Part shown: in pieces, positions 43,008 through 50,449 of the stretch | Layout: every line of letters begins with the position of its first letter | Position numbering within the stretch: position 1 is the stretch's first letter | Assembly: GCF_022664455.2 (NCBI RefSeq) | Contig: NZ_JAKRKC020000001.1 | Coordinates: forward strand, 4,159,001-4,223,000 | Length of the DNA stretch: 64,000 bases | Reading direction: 5' to 3' | Origin: Actinomadura luzonensis | GTDB lineage: Bacteria > Actinomycetota > Actinomycetes > Streptosporangiales > Streptosporangiaceae | Translations under genes and position numbers: made by a program | The notes under the pieces: generated by a model | What the model saw: the letters and a program-made list of their open reading frames with translations, nothing else | Databases searched by the model: none | Told to the model about the DNA's origin: nothing

Positions 43008-44141
43008 TCAGGCATGTGCGCCCACGGTGACCACGCCGACGGTCAGCCGTGGCCGGGCCTCCAGCACCTTCCCCAGCCGCTCGACCTGCTCCTCCAGCTC
43101 ACGCTCGCGCGCGGGGCCGAGGTCGCGGAGCGGTTCGACGGTCACGTCGAGGCGGTCGCCCGAACGGCGCTGGTGCCACACCCCGGCCACGACGCCGTCC
43201 ACGAGCAGCACCGGGAAGTTGCCCGCCTGCCCGCGGTTGAGCGCCCGCCCGGCCGCCGCCCCCGGGTACAGCAGCTCGCGCGGCTGCCCCGCCACCACGT
43301 ACGCGTCGAAGTACGGCAGCAGCCGCACCCCGCGCGGCGGCTCCCCGGGCATCGCCGTGTCGCCCGCGACCACCCACGCCGGCCGCCCCTCGAACCGCAC
43401 CTCCTCCACCCCGGCCGCCTCGAACGCCCGCGCCGCCCACCGCACGGGCCCGCCCGCCCACCGGGCGAACTGCGCGGGCGTGGCCGGCCCGTACCCGGTC
43501 AGGTAGCGGCGGGCCAGCTCGGCGGCCCCGTCCGCGACCGCCCCGGTGCCGGCGGGCGGCCTGGTGTAGGTGACCTTGCGCCCCCTGTCCGGCCCGAACA
43601 CGAACGCCCCCCGGTGCGCGGCCAGGCTCATCGCCTGCCGCCAGCGCGGCCACTGCCCGCCGAACGCGGGCACCACCAGGTCGCCCGCCCACGGCCCGGC
43701 CGCGGCGACGACCCGCTCGCTCAGCTCGTCGATGGTCAGCTCGCCGTCCCCGACGGCCGCGCCGATCGCGGCCACCACCCGTTCGGTCTGCTCGGGGGTC
43801 ATCCGGATGTGCGGCGCGTGCGGGTTGCGCTCGCCCGGCATCGAGGACAGGGCGCTCACCCACATCGGCAGGTCGCGGGCGGGCAGCAGGTGGACGGTGC
43901 CGCGCGGGCCGTAGGTCTTGACCAGCTGCCCGCCGGGCCGGAGCGCGTCGCGGACGTGCGCGCGGGTCGCCCCGGCCAGGCGCAGCCCGACGGACGCCTC
44001 GGCGGCCGGCATGACCTGGGCGTGCGCGCCGCACATGGCGGCCACGGCGTCCACCGGTCCGGGCAGCGCGGGCCCGGCTCCGAGCCCGGCCCGCTCCAGC
44101 CGTCTCGCGCTCACCTGCGGCCACGACAGTTCGATCACCAC
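43008..44141 (-). CDS. Winged-helix DNA-binding protein (AlkZ-like, HTH_42)
   Basis: A 377-residue protein of the winged-helix family that includes AlkZ DNA glycosylases and their relatives. Segments seen: LSWPQVSARRLERAGL, VGLRLAGATRAHVRDAL, LVKTYGPRGTVHLLPARDLPMW, YLTGYGPATPAQFARWAGG, VRLLPYFDAYVVAG and LLVDGVVAGVWHQRR. The last two are strong family marks. AlkZ-like members excise alkylated or crosslinked bases, and some are self-resistance proteins in antibiotic clusters; many are of unknown role. Coupling to the following HTH gene is loose (35-base gap). Confidence 0.85.
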   Translation of the reverse strand: MVIELSWPQVSARRLERAGLGAGPALPGPVDAVAAMCGAHAQVMPAAEASVGLRLAGATRAHVRDALRPGGQLVKTYGPRGTVHLLPARDLPMWVSALSSMPGERNPHAPHIRMTPEQTERVVAAIGAAVGDGELTIDELSERVVAAAGPWAGDLVVPAFGGQWPRWRQAMSLAAHRGAFVFGPDRGRKVTYTRPPAGTGAVADGAAELARRYLTGYGPATPAQFARWAGGPVRWAARAFEAAGVEEVRFEGRPAWVVAGDTAMPGEPPRGVRLLPYFDAYVVAGQPRELLYPGAAAGRALNRGQAGNFPVLLVDGVVAGVWHQRRSGDRLDVTVEPLRDLGPARERELEEQVERLGKVLEARPRLTVGVVTVGAHA

Positions 44142-44252
44142 GTCCTCCTCGCTTCTGCGGCGTTCTCCCTCACGGTAGAAGCCAATGCGGAAAGGTGGCT
44201 TCCGCTATCGTGCCGCGTCCCGGCTCGCCCGCGCAGGGCTGACCGCGCGGGG

Positions 44253-45074
44253 TCAGCCGCCGCAGGCCGCCCGTACGTCGGCGACGAGGGCGGCCGCGTC
44301 GTCCAGGGTGCGGCCGATCTCCTCGGGCGTCCGGCCGGTCGCGGCGAGCAGCGCCTGGGCGCGTTCGGCGAAGCGGCCGGGGGCCGACGGGAGGCGGCCG
44401 GCCGAGGCGACCATGCCCTTCTCGTTGATCAGCCAGGCGCCGTCGGCGGCGTGCAGGGCCTGGCAGGCCACGCCGATCGCGCGGAACAGCGCGCCCGCCG
44501 CGTACGCCGGGTCCGCGCCGGCGGCGCCCTTCCGGGCGATCATGAGGCAGAAGTCGCACTCCCACAGGCCCCTGACCAGCGCCTCGCGCAGCGCGGGCGG
44601 GTAGCCGGCGGCCAGCTCGGCGCGCAGCGCGCCCAGCTCCCCCGCGGGGTCGGCGAGGACCCGGCACAGCGCCACCTCGCCCGCGTAGGCGTGCGAGTAG
44701 AAGCCCAGGGGGTGGCCGGCCTGCGCGCCGACCTCGTAGCGGCCCTCCTGGCAGTCACGCCAGACCCGGCGGACGCGGTCGAGGTCGCGGTAGATCCAGT
44801 CGACCCGCAGGCCGCGCACGGTGAGCCAGCCGCCGCCGTCCACCCAGGGGCCCCAGCCGCCGGGCTCGGTCACCTCGGCGGGCTCGCCGGTCACCTCGCG
44901 GGCCAGGGCCCGCAGGCGGGCGGTGTCGAGCGGGTGGCGGTAGTAGAGGCCGAGGTCGGTGTCGGAGTCGGGGCGGTGGGTGCCGCGGGCGCGGCTGCCG
45001 CCCAGGACCACGGCCGCCACCCCGGGCACGGCGGCCAGCCGTCCGGCGAGCTCGCGCAGTTCCTCGTCGCGCAC
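44253..45074 (-). CDS. Nucleotidyltransferase-domain protein
   Basis: A 273-residue protein. The nucleotidyltransferase motif is VLGGSRARGTHRPDSDTDLG with the metal-binding Asp pair, then LRVDWIYRDLDRV with the third acidic residue. The helical C-terminal part (LWECDFCLMIARKGAAG, INEKGMVASAGRLP) resembles DUF4037-type partners. It may modify small molecules, tRNA or proteins with a nucleotide. GTG start. It stands between the winged-helix gene and GH12 on the same strand. Confidence 0.87.
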   Translation of the reverse strand: MRDEELRELAGRLAAVPGVAAVVLGGSRARGTHRPDSDTDLGLYYRHPLDTARLRALAREVTGEPAEVTEPGGWGPWVDGGGWLTVRGLRVDWIYRDLDRVRRVWRDCQEGRYEVGAQAGHPLGFYSHAYAGEVALCRVLADPAGELGALRAELAAGYPPALREALVRGLWECDFCLMIARKGAAGADPAYAAGALFRAIGVACQALHAADGAWLINEKGMVASAGRLPSAPGRFAERAQALLAATGRTPEEIGRTLDDAAALVADVRAACGG

Positions 45075-45099
45075 CCGCCGAGCCTAGCGCCCGCGCGGC

Positions 45100-45792
45100 T
45101 CAGGAGGCGGAGACCGAGAAGCTGTTGGTGGTGAAGTTCATGCCGCCGCTGCTGGAGGTGATCTCGTAGCCGAACTGCACGTTGCCGAGCGTCACGTCGC
45201 CCATCCAGCCGTTGGAGCGCAGCCAGGTGAGCACCGCCTTGACGTCCACCGTGCCGGAGGTGGCGTTGCCGGTCCTGACGAAGGAGAAGACCTGGTTGGC
45301 GCCGTTGCTGCCGCGGTAGACGTCCCAGCTGTGGCCGCCGACGGTGGCGCTGGTCCGGCGGGTGCCGAGCGGGCCGACGGCGCCACGCCTGTTCATCCAG
45401 AGCATGATCTCGTAGGCGTTGGCGGAGTCCCAGATGTCGTAGGCGGTGGTGTAGGCGCCGCCGCTGGGCACGGTCACGTTGAACGTGCTGGTGACGCTGC
45501 CGAGGGCGCTGACGCGCTTGCCGACGTACTTGGTGGCGTTGGGGTAGGACTTGACGCCGCCGGTGTCGGGGTGGTTCGCCCACACGCCCCAGTTGCTGGA
45601 GGAGTTCGCCCAGATGGTCTGGGGTCCTGCGCCGCTGCCCCAGATGTTGTTGTAGAGCGTGTAGCCGCCGTTGGTCCAGGTGCCCCAGCGGTCGCTGGAG
45701 GACCAGGTGGCGGCGAGCGCGGGCGGGGCGAGGAGGCCGAGGACGATCGCCAGCGCGGCGACGGGGGCGGCGAGGGGCACGATCCTGCGCAT
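45100..45792 (-). CDS. Secreted GH12 endoglucanase
   Basis: A 230-residue secreted enzyme: signal peptide to about ALAATWSS, then one GH12 jelly roll. The nucleophile Glu is in AYEIMLWMNRRG and the acid/base Glu in FGYEITSSSGG. NIWGSGAGPQTIWA and WDVYRGSNGANQVFSF are family segments. No cellulose-binding module is attached, so it probably acts on soluble beta-1,4-glucan or xyloglucan. GGAAAGGGAAG precedes the ATG. The palindrome at 45818 lies in its promoter. Confidence 0.93.
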   Translation of the reverse strand: MRRIVPLAAPVAALAIVLGLLAPPALAATWSSSDRWGTWTNGGYTLYNNIWGSGAGPQTIWANSSSNWGVWANHPDTGGVKSYPNATKYVGKRVSALGSVTSTFNVTVPSGGAYTTAYDIWDSANAYEIMLWMNRRGAVGPLGTRRTSATVGGHSWDVYRGSNGANQVFSFVRTGNATSGTVDVKAVLTWLRSNGWMGDVTLGNVQFGYEITSSSGGMNFTTNSFSVSAS

Positions 45793-45817
45793 GACGCTTC
45801 CCTTTCCTTGGAGTTAG

Positions 45818-45834
45818 TTTGGATAGCGTCCAAA
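45818..45834. promoter_or_regulatory. Operator-like palindrome TTTGGATAGCGTCCAAA
   Basis: The arms TTTGGA and TCCAAA pair perfectly around a five-base centre, 26 bases upstream of the GH12 start. LacI-type repressors of cellulose genes use similar symmetric sites; the DGPF gene lies on the other side. Confidence 0.6.
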
Positions 45835-45888
45835 TGAAAGGAGAGGGAGTCAAGCGGGCGTGAAACTTTCGCCCCTAGGATGTGCGGG

Positions 45889-46275
45889 GTGAAGTACATG
45901 CTGATGATCTACGCCAACGCCGAGTCCCAGCAGCACGTGGCCGACCACGAGGCCGAGGTCATGGCGGAGGTCGACGCCCTGATGAAGGAGCTGACCGGCA
46001 GCGGCGAGCTGGTGGGCGGGCAGGCGCTGGACGGGCTCGGCTCGGCGCGCACCGTCCGGGTGCGCGGCGGCGCGCCGGCCGTCACGGACGGGCCGTTCCT
46101 GGAGGCCAAGGAGTTCCTGGCCGGCTACCTCGTCGTGGAGTGCGCGAGCGCCGAGCGGGCCACGGAGATCGCCGCCCGCTGGCCGGACGCGCGGCTGTGC
46201 GCGATGGAGGTGCGGCCGATCATCGACGAGGTGGAGCCGCCGGCGGGCGACCCCCAGGATGACCGCACAGGGTGA
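45889..46275 (+). CDS. YCII/DGPF-domain protein
   Basis: A 128-residue ferredoxin-like fold protein with the defining motif TDGPFLEAKEFLAGY and the N-terminus KYMLMIYAN. Such proteins are the standard partners of ECF42 sigma factors, and one follows directly. GTG 45889 gives the usual family start; ATG 45880 is possible. The role is unknown, but the DGPF protein is thought to be a target or modulator in the ECF42 system. Confidence 0.9.
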   Translation: MKYMLMIYANAESQQHVADHEAEVMAEVDALMKELTGSGELVGGQALDGLGSARTVRVRGGAPAVTDGPFLEAKEFLAGYLVVECASAERATEIAARWPDARLCAMEVRPIIDEVEPPAGDPQDDRTG

Positions 46276-46356
46276 GCGAACGGGACGAGCGCGCGGGGTG
46301 AATGCGCGGGGTGAGTGGACGGGATGAGTGCGCGGGATGAGCGTGGCGTGAGCGAG
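46270..46356 (+). repeat. Degenerate GGGRTGAG repeats at the sigma-factor start
   Basis: At least six near-copies of GCGGGGTGAGTG-like units lie between the DGPF stop and the first codons of the sigma factor. They generate several possible GTG/ATG starts. Confidence 0.7.
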
Positions 46357-47583
46357 GTGGCCGAGGGGCTGCTGCGGGAGCTCGCGCCGCAGGTGCTGGG
46401 CGTCCTGGTCCGGCGGCACGGGCAGTTCGACGCCTGCGAGGACGCCGTCCAGGAGGCGCTGCTGGACGCCGCCGTGCAGTGGCCCGAGCAGGGCGTGCCG
46501 GACAACCCGCGGGCCTGGCTGGTGACCGTGGCGTCCCGGCGGCTGATCGACCACGTGCGCAGCGAGCACGCGCGGCGGCGGCGCGAGGAGGGCGTGGCGG
46601 TGAGCGCGCCGGCCGACGCGCTCACGATGCCCGCGCCCGGCGAGGAGCGGGCCGGCGACCGGGACGACACGCTCACGCTGCTGTTCCTGTGCTGCCATCC
46701 GGCGCTGTCGCCGCCCTCGCAGCTCGCGCTCACGCTGCGGGCGGTGGGCGGGCTGACGACGGCGCAGGTGGCGCGGGCGTTCCTGGCGCCCGAGGCGACG
46801 ATGGCGCAGCGCATCAGCCGGGCCAAGCAGCGGATCAAGGCCGCGGGGGCGAGGTTCGCGATGCCGCCGGAGAGCGAGCGGGACGAGCGCCTGCGCGTCG
46901 TGCTGCACGTCCTCTACCTGATCTTCAACGAGGGCTACACCGCCACCTCGGGGCCCGACCTGCACCGGGCCGAGCTGACCGGGGAGGCGATCCGGCTGGC
47001 CAGGGCGGTTCGCCGGCTGCTGCCCGACGACGGCGAGGTGGCCGGGCTGCTGGCGCTGATGCTGCTCACCGAGGCGAGGCGGCCGGCCCGCACGGGGCCG
47101 GACGGGCGGCTGGTCCCGCTCGCCGAGCAGGACCGCGGCCTGTGGGACCGGCGGCTCATCGACGAGGGCGTCGAGCTGGTGAGCAAGGCGTTGTCCACGA
47201 GCGCGCTGGGGCCGTACCAGGTGCAGGCGGCCATCGCGGCGGTGCACGACGAGGCGCCCTCGGCCGCGGAGACCGACTGGCCGCAGATCCTCGCCCTGTA
47301 CGGGGTGCTGTCCGGCCTGGACGACAACCCGGTCGTGGCGCTCAACCACGCGGTCGCGGTGGCCATGGTGCACGGCCCGCGCGCCGGGCTGGACCGGCTC
47401 GACCGGCTGGCGGCGGACGACCGGCTCAAGGGCCATCATCGCCCGGCCGCGGTGCGGGCGCACCTGCTGGAGATGGCGGGCGACCCGGCGGGGGCGGCGC
47501 GCGCCTATCAGGAGGCGGCGCGGCTGACGTCGAGCCTGCCGGAGCGGGACTACCTCGAGCACCGGGCCGCCAGACTTTCTTGA
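46324..47583 (+). CDS. ECF42-type RNA polymerase sigma factor
   Basis: A 419-residue sigma factor. Region 2 is HGQFDACEDAVQEALLDAAVQW with RLIDHVRSEHARRRREE. Region 4 is LTLRAVGGLTTAQVARAFLAPEATMAQRISRAKQRI. The rest is a long TPR-like helical extension (FNEGYTATSGPDLHRAELTGEAIRLAR, LDDNPVVALNHAVAVAMVHG, HLLEMAGDPAGAARAYQEA) specific to ECF42, which works without an anti-sigma factor. It directly follows its DGPF partner. The start is uncertain because of repeats; ATG 46324 was chosen, GTG 46348 is the alternative. Confidence 0.93.
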   Translation: MSARDERGVSEVAEGLLRELAPQVLGVLVRRHGQFDACEDAVQEALLDAAVQWPEQGVPDNPRAWLVTVASRRLIDHVRSEHARRRREEGVAVSAPADALTMPAPGEERAGDRDDTLTLLFLCCHPALSPPSQLALTLRAVGGLTTAQVARAFLAPEATMAQRISRAKQRIKAAGARFAMPPESERDERLRVVLHVLYLIFNEGYTATSGPDLHRAELTGEAIRLARAVRRLLPDDGEVAGLLALMLLTEARRPARTGPDGRLVPLAEQDRGLWDRRLIDEGVELVSKALSTSALGPYQVQAAIAAVHDEAPSAAETDWPQILALYGVLSGLDDNPVVALNHAVAVAMVHGPRAGLDRLDRLAADDRLKGHHRPAAVRAHLLEMAGDPAGAARAYQEAARLTSSLPERDYLEHRAARLS

Positions 47584-47608
47584 CAATTTTTGTTTTCGGT
47601 GCCATGGT
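47580..47608 (+). promoter_or_regulatory. Promoter for ArsR gene overlapping sigma-factor stop
   Basis: TTGACA at 47580-47585 is a perfect -35 box and includes the sigma-factor stop codon. A weak -10 (CATGGT, 47603-47608) follows at 17 bases. Transcription would begin about at the ATG 47615, hence a leaderless mRNA is likely; no ribosome site precedes that ATG. Confidence 0.55.
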
Positions 47609-47614
47609 TCCGAC

Positions 47615-48217
47615 ATGCACGATGTCGAGGTGATCGAGGATCCGGCGGCGGCCGAGGCGTCGCTCGACCCCATGCGCTCGCGGCTGCTCGCCGAGCTGGC
47701 CGAGCCCGGCTCGGCCACGTCGCTGGCGGCCAAGGTCGGCCTGGCCCGGCAGAAGGTCAACTACCACCTGCGCACGCTGGAGAAGCACGGCCTGGTCGAG
47801 CTGGTCGAGGAGCGCAGGAAGGGCAACGTCACCGAGCGCGTCATGCGGGCCACCGCCGCCTCGTTCGTGATCTCCCCGAACGCGCTGGCCGCCGTCCAGC
47901 CCGATCCGTCCCGCGCGCCCGACCGGCTGTCGGCGCGCTGGCTGCTGGCCGTGGCCGCGCAGCTCGTCCGCGACGTCGGCGTGCTCATCAGCGGGGCGGC
48001 CAAGGCGCAGAAGCGGGTGGCGACGTTCGCGATCGACGGCGAGGTGCGCTTCGCCTCGGCGGCCGACCGGGCGGCCTTCGCCCAGGAGCTGGCCGAGTGC
48101 GTCACCTCCCTGGTCGGCAAATACCACGACGAGACGGCGGAAGGCGGGCGGCCGCACCGGCTGGTCGTCGCCGTGCACCCCGCCGTCGAACAGCAGCAGC
48201 AGCGGCAGGAGGGCTGA
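47615..48217 (+). CDS. ArsR-family HTH regulator
   Basis: A 200-residue regulator. The ArsR-like winged helix is SLDPMRSRLLAELAEPGSATSLAAKVGLARQKVNYHLRTLEKHGL cut by short linkers, with QKVNYHLRTLEKHGLVE as recognition part. The C-terminal half is a separate ligand-like domain without Cys metal sites, so it is not a metal sensor. The gene ends one base before the SRPBCC gene, a frequent actinobacterial pair in which the repressor controls its partner. Confidence 0.9.
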   Translation: MHDVEVIEDPAAAEASLDPMRSRLLAELAEPGSATSLAAKVGLARQKVNYHLRTLEKHGLVELVEERRKGNVTERVMRATAASFVISPNALAAVQPDPSRAPDRLSARWLLAVAAQLVRDVGVLISGAAKAQKRVATFAIDGEVRFASAADRAAFAQELAECVTSLVGKYHDETAEGGRPHRLVVAVHPAVEQQQQRQEG

Positions 48218-48218
48218 G

Positions 48219-48938
48219 ATGGGGCACGCGTTCGAGCTGCCCCACGAGGGGGCGGTCGGGGCGACGCCCGAGGAGGTCTGGGACGCCATCAGCACCGGCC
48301 CCGGCATCACCTCCTGGTTCATGGGCCGCAGCGAGGTGACGGACGGGGTGGTGCGCACCGCGTTCGGCGGCTTCGAGCTGCCCGCCTCGACGGTGACCGA
48401 GGCCGTGCCGCCGCACCGCTTCGCGCACTCCAGCGACAAGACGGACGACGGCCGCTTCGTCGCCTACGAGTTCCTGGTCGAGGGCCGCGAGCGGGGCAGC
48501 ACCGTGGTCCGCATGGTGACCAGCGGCTTCCTGCCGGGCGACGACTGGCAGGACGAGTTCGAGGCCATGTCCAGGGGCCTGGAGATGTACTTCGCGACGC
48601 TGGTGGAGTACCTGAACCACTTCGCGGGGCGCACGGCCCGGCCGGTCACCGTGTTCGGGCCGCCGGTGCGGGACTGGGCGCGGGCCTGGGACGGCGTGTA
48701 CGCCGAGCTGGGCGGCCGTCCCGCGATCGGCGACGTGGTACGGCTCGGCCCGGTGGAGGGCGTCGTCTACCACCGCAACACGCAGACGCTCGGCGTCCGG
48801 GCCGCGGACGGCCTCTACCGCGTCCTCCAGGGCTTCGGCGGCTCGATGATCGCCTCCCACCTGCGCTACGACGCGGGCGGCGACGTGGAGCCGGCGTGGC
48901 GGGAGTGGCTGGAGCGCCTGCACGCCGCCGGGGAGTGA
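48219..48938 (+). CDS. SRPBCC/AHSA1-domain protein
   Basis: A 239-residue protein. The first 145 residues form a START-like SRPBCC fold (GATPEEVWDAISTGPGITSWFM, PHRFAHSS, YEFLVEGRERGSTVVRMV). The C-terminal part (YAELGGRPAIGDVVRLG to LRYDAGGDVEPAWREWLERLH) is an additional domain. SRPBCC domains bind hydrophobic ligands; this type is often paired with ArsR genes. One base separates it from that gene. Confidence 0.9.
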   Translation: MGHAFELPHEGAVGATPEEVWDAISTGPGITSWFMGRSEVTDGVVRTAFGGFELPASTVTEAVPPHRFAHSSDKTDDGRFVAYEFLVEGRERGSTVVRMVTSGFLPGDDWQDEFEAMSRGLEMYFATLVEYLNHFAGRTARPVTVFGPPVRDWARAWDGVYAELGGRPAIGDVVRLGPVEGVVYHRNTQTLGVRAADGLYRVLQGFGGSMIASHLRYDAGGDVEPAWREWLERLHAAGE

Positions 48939-48979
48939 CGAGGGGTGACGAGCCCCCGCCGGGCGGGCAGGGGCAGGGC

Positions 48980-49462
48980 ATGAACGTGGTCGCGCTGTCC
49001 GACACCCACGCGCCCCGGCGCTGGCGCTCCTGCCCGCCCCGGGTCGCCGGGCACCTGCGCGGCGCGGACGTCATCCTGCACGCCGGGGACGTCTGCGTCG
49101 CCTCGGTGCTCGCCGAGCTGGCCGCCTACGCGCCGGTGCACGCGGTCAAGGGCAACAACGACGGCCCGGACGTGACGGCCCCGGAGACGCTGGAGCTGAC
49201 CCTGGAGGGCCTGCGGATCGGCATGATCCACGACAGCGGCCCGGCCAAGGGCCGCCTGCCCCGCCTGCGGCGCCGCTTCCCCCGCGCGGACCTGGTCGTC
49301 TTCGGCCACTCCCACATCCCGTGGGACGAGTCGGGCGAGGGCCTGCGCATCTTCAACCCGGGCTCCCCCACCGACCGGCGCCGCCAGCCGCACGGCACCG
49401 TGGGCCTGCTCACCATCGAGGACGGCGCCCTGACCAGGGCCGAGATCGTGCCGGTCACCTAG
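48980..49462 (+). CDS. YfcE/MJ0936-type metallophosphoesterase
   Basis: A 160-residue phosphodiesterase. Metal motifs: SDTHAP, LHAGDVC, KGNNDGPD, GHSHIPW, and NPGSPTDRR. This is the single-domain YfcE family that cleaves phosphodiesters with two metal ions. The ATG 48980 gives MNVVALSDTH; GGGGCAGGG lies ahead. Its stop overlaps the convergent dimethylargininase-like stop by four bases (CTAG). Confidence 0.9.
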   Translation: MNVVALSDTHAPRRWRSCPPRVAGHLRGADVILHAGDVCVASVLAELAAYAPVHAVKGNNDGPDVTAPETLELTLEGLRIGMIHDSGPAKGRLPRLRRRFPRADLVVFGHSHIPWDESGEGLRIFNPGSPTDRRRQPHGTVGLLTIEDGALTRAEIVPVT

Positions 49463-50295
49463 CGCGGCCCCGACAAGGAGCGGGGCGGCGTCCCGTGCAG
49501 CTCCAGCGTGCAGCACTTGATGCCGCCGCCGGCCTTGAGCAGCTCGGTGAACTCGACCCCGATCGGCTCGTAGCCGCGCTCGGCGAGCCGGCCCGCCAGC
49601 CGGCCGGCCGCGCGGGGCAGGATCACGTGCCGGCCGTCGGACAGGGCGTTCAGCCCGAAGACCGCGGCGTCCGCCTCCTCGGCCGCCAGCGCGCCGGGGA
49701 AGCGGGCCGCGAGCAGCTCCCGCGACGCCGGGCAGAACGCGGGCGGGTAGTACATGATCTCGTCGTCGCCGAGCACGGTCAGCGCCGTGTCCAGGTGGTA
49801 GAAGCGGGGATCGACCAGCGTGAGGCCGAGCACCGGGCGGCCGAAGAAGCGGGCCGTCTCGGCGTGCGCGGCGGGCTCGGTGCGGAAGCCGGTGCCGGCC
49901 AGGACGGTCCCGCCGGCGACGAGGAAGTCGCCCTCGCCCTCGTTGACGTGCGCGGCCTGGCGGACCTCCCGGTAGCCCCGGGAGCCGAACCACTCCAGGT
50001 AGGCCGCCGGCTCCTCGGCGCGCTGGGGGTGCCGGAAGCGGGCGACGAGGGCCCGCTCGCCGAGCGCGAGCGCGCCGTTGGCGGCGAAGACCATGTCGGG
50101 CAGGCCCGGCAGCGGGTCGATGAGGTCCACGCGGTGTCCCAGGTCGACGATGACGTCGTGCAGCCACTTCCACTGCGACAGGCCGATCTCGGGGAACGTG
50201 GGCCGCCCGGGATCCATCCACGCGTTGATCGAGTAACGCACCTCGAAGTTGTCGGGCCGGCACATCAGGTAGTGCCGCCGTGTGCTGTCCCGCAC
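49459..50295 (-). CDS. Dimethylargininase/amidinotransferase-family hydrolase
   Basis: A 278-residue guanidine-modifying enzyme. It has MCRPDNFEVRYSINAWMDP, PGLPDMVFAANGALAL, NEGEGDFLVAGG, DPRFYHLDTALTVLG and the catalytic Cys in GGGIKCCTLELHG. The Asp-His-Cys pattern fits N,N-dimethylarginine dimethylaminohydrolase, releasing citrulline and an amine; arginine deiminase activity is a possible alternative. It is divergent from the aryl-AMP ligase. Whether it belongs to the biosynthetic cluster is unclear. Confidence 0.88.
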   Translation of the reverse strand: MRDSTRRHYLMCRPDNFEVRYSINAWMDPGRPTFPEIGLSQWKWLHDVIVDLGHRVDLIDPLPGLPDMVFAANGALALGERALVARFRHPQRAEEPAAYLEWFGSRGYREVRQAAHVNEGEGDFLVAGGTVLAGTGFRTEPAAHAETARFFGRPVLGLTLVDPRFYHLDTALTVLGDDEIMYYPPAFCPASRELLAARFPGALAAEEADAAVFGLNALSDGRHVILPRAAGRLAGRLAERGYEPIGVEFTELLKAGGGIKCCTLELHGTPPRSLSGPR

Positions 50296-50356
50296 GGCGT
50301 TCCCCTCCTTCGTGAGTCTCCCTGTCTACTGGCCGGCGCGCGGGCGGGGGCGCGCG

Positions 50357-50381
50357 GCGAAAGATGTCGGCAAGACATCGG
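50357..50381. promoter_or_regulatory. 25-bp shared element, copy 1, upstream of aryl-AMP ligase
   Basis: Begins GCGAAAGATGTC and ends GGCAAGACATCGG. GATGTC and GACATC form an inverted repeat around GGCAA. The same 25 bases with two changes recur at 62849-62873. This copy ends 68 bases before the ligase ATG and lies in a divergent intergenic region. Confidence 0.72.
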
Positions 50382-50449
50382 CGCCCGCCGCGGCGGCGCT
50401 GTGAGCATGCGGGCAAGAGGAGCTGCCCCCGCCTGAAGGGAAAGCGATC

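Noticed and set aside
49459-50295. Dimethylargininase-like gene as a certain member of the biosynthetic cluster
   Set aside because: It is divergent from the ligase and convergent with an unrelated phosphodiesterase; no specific link seen.
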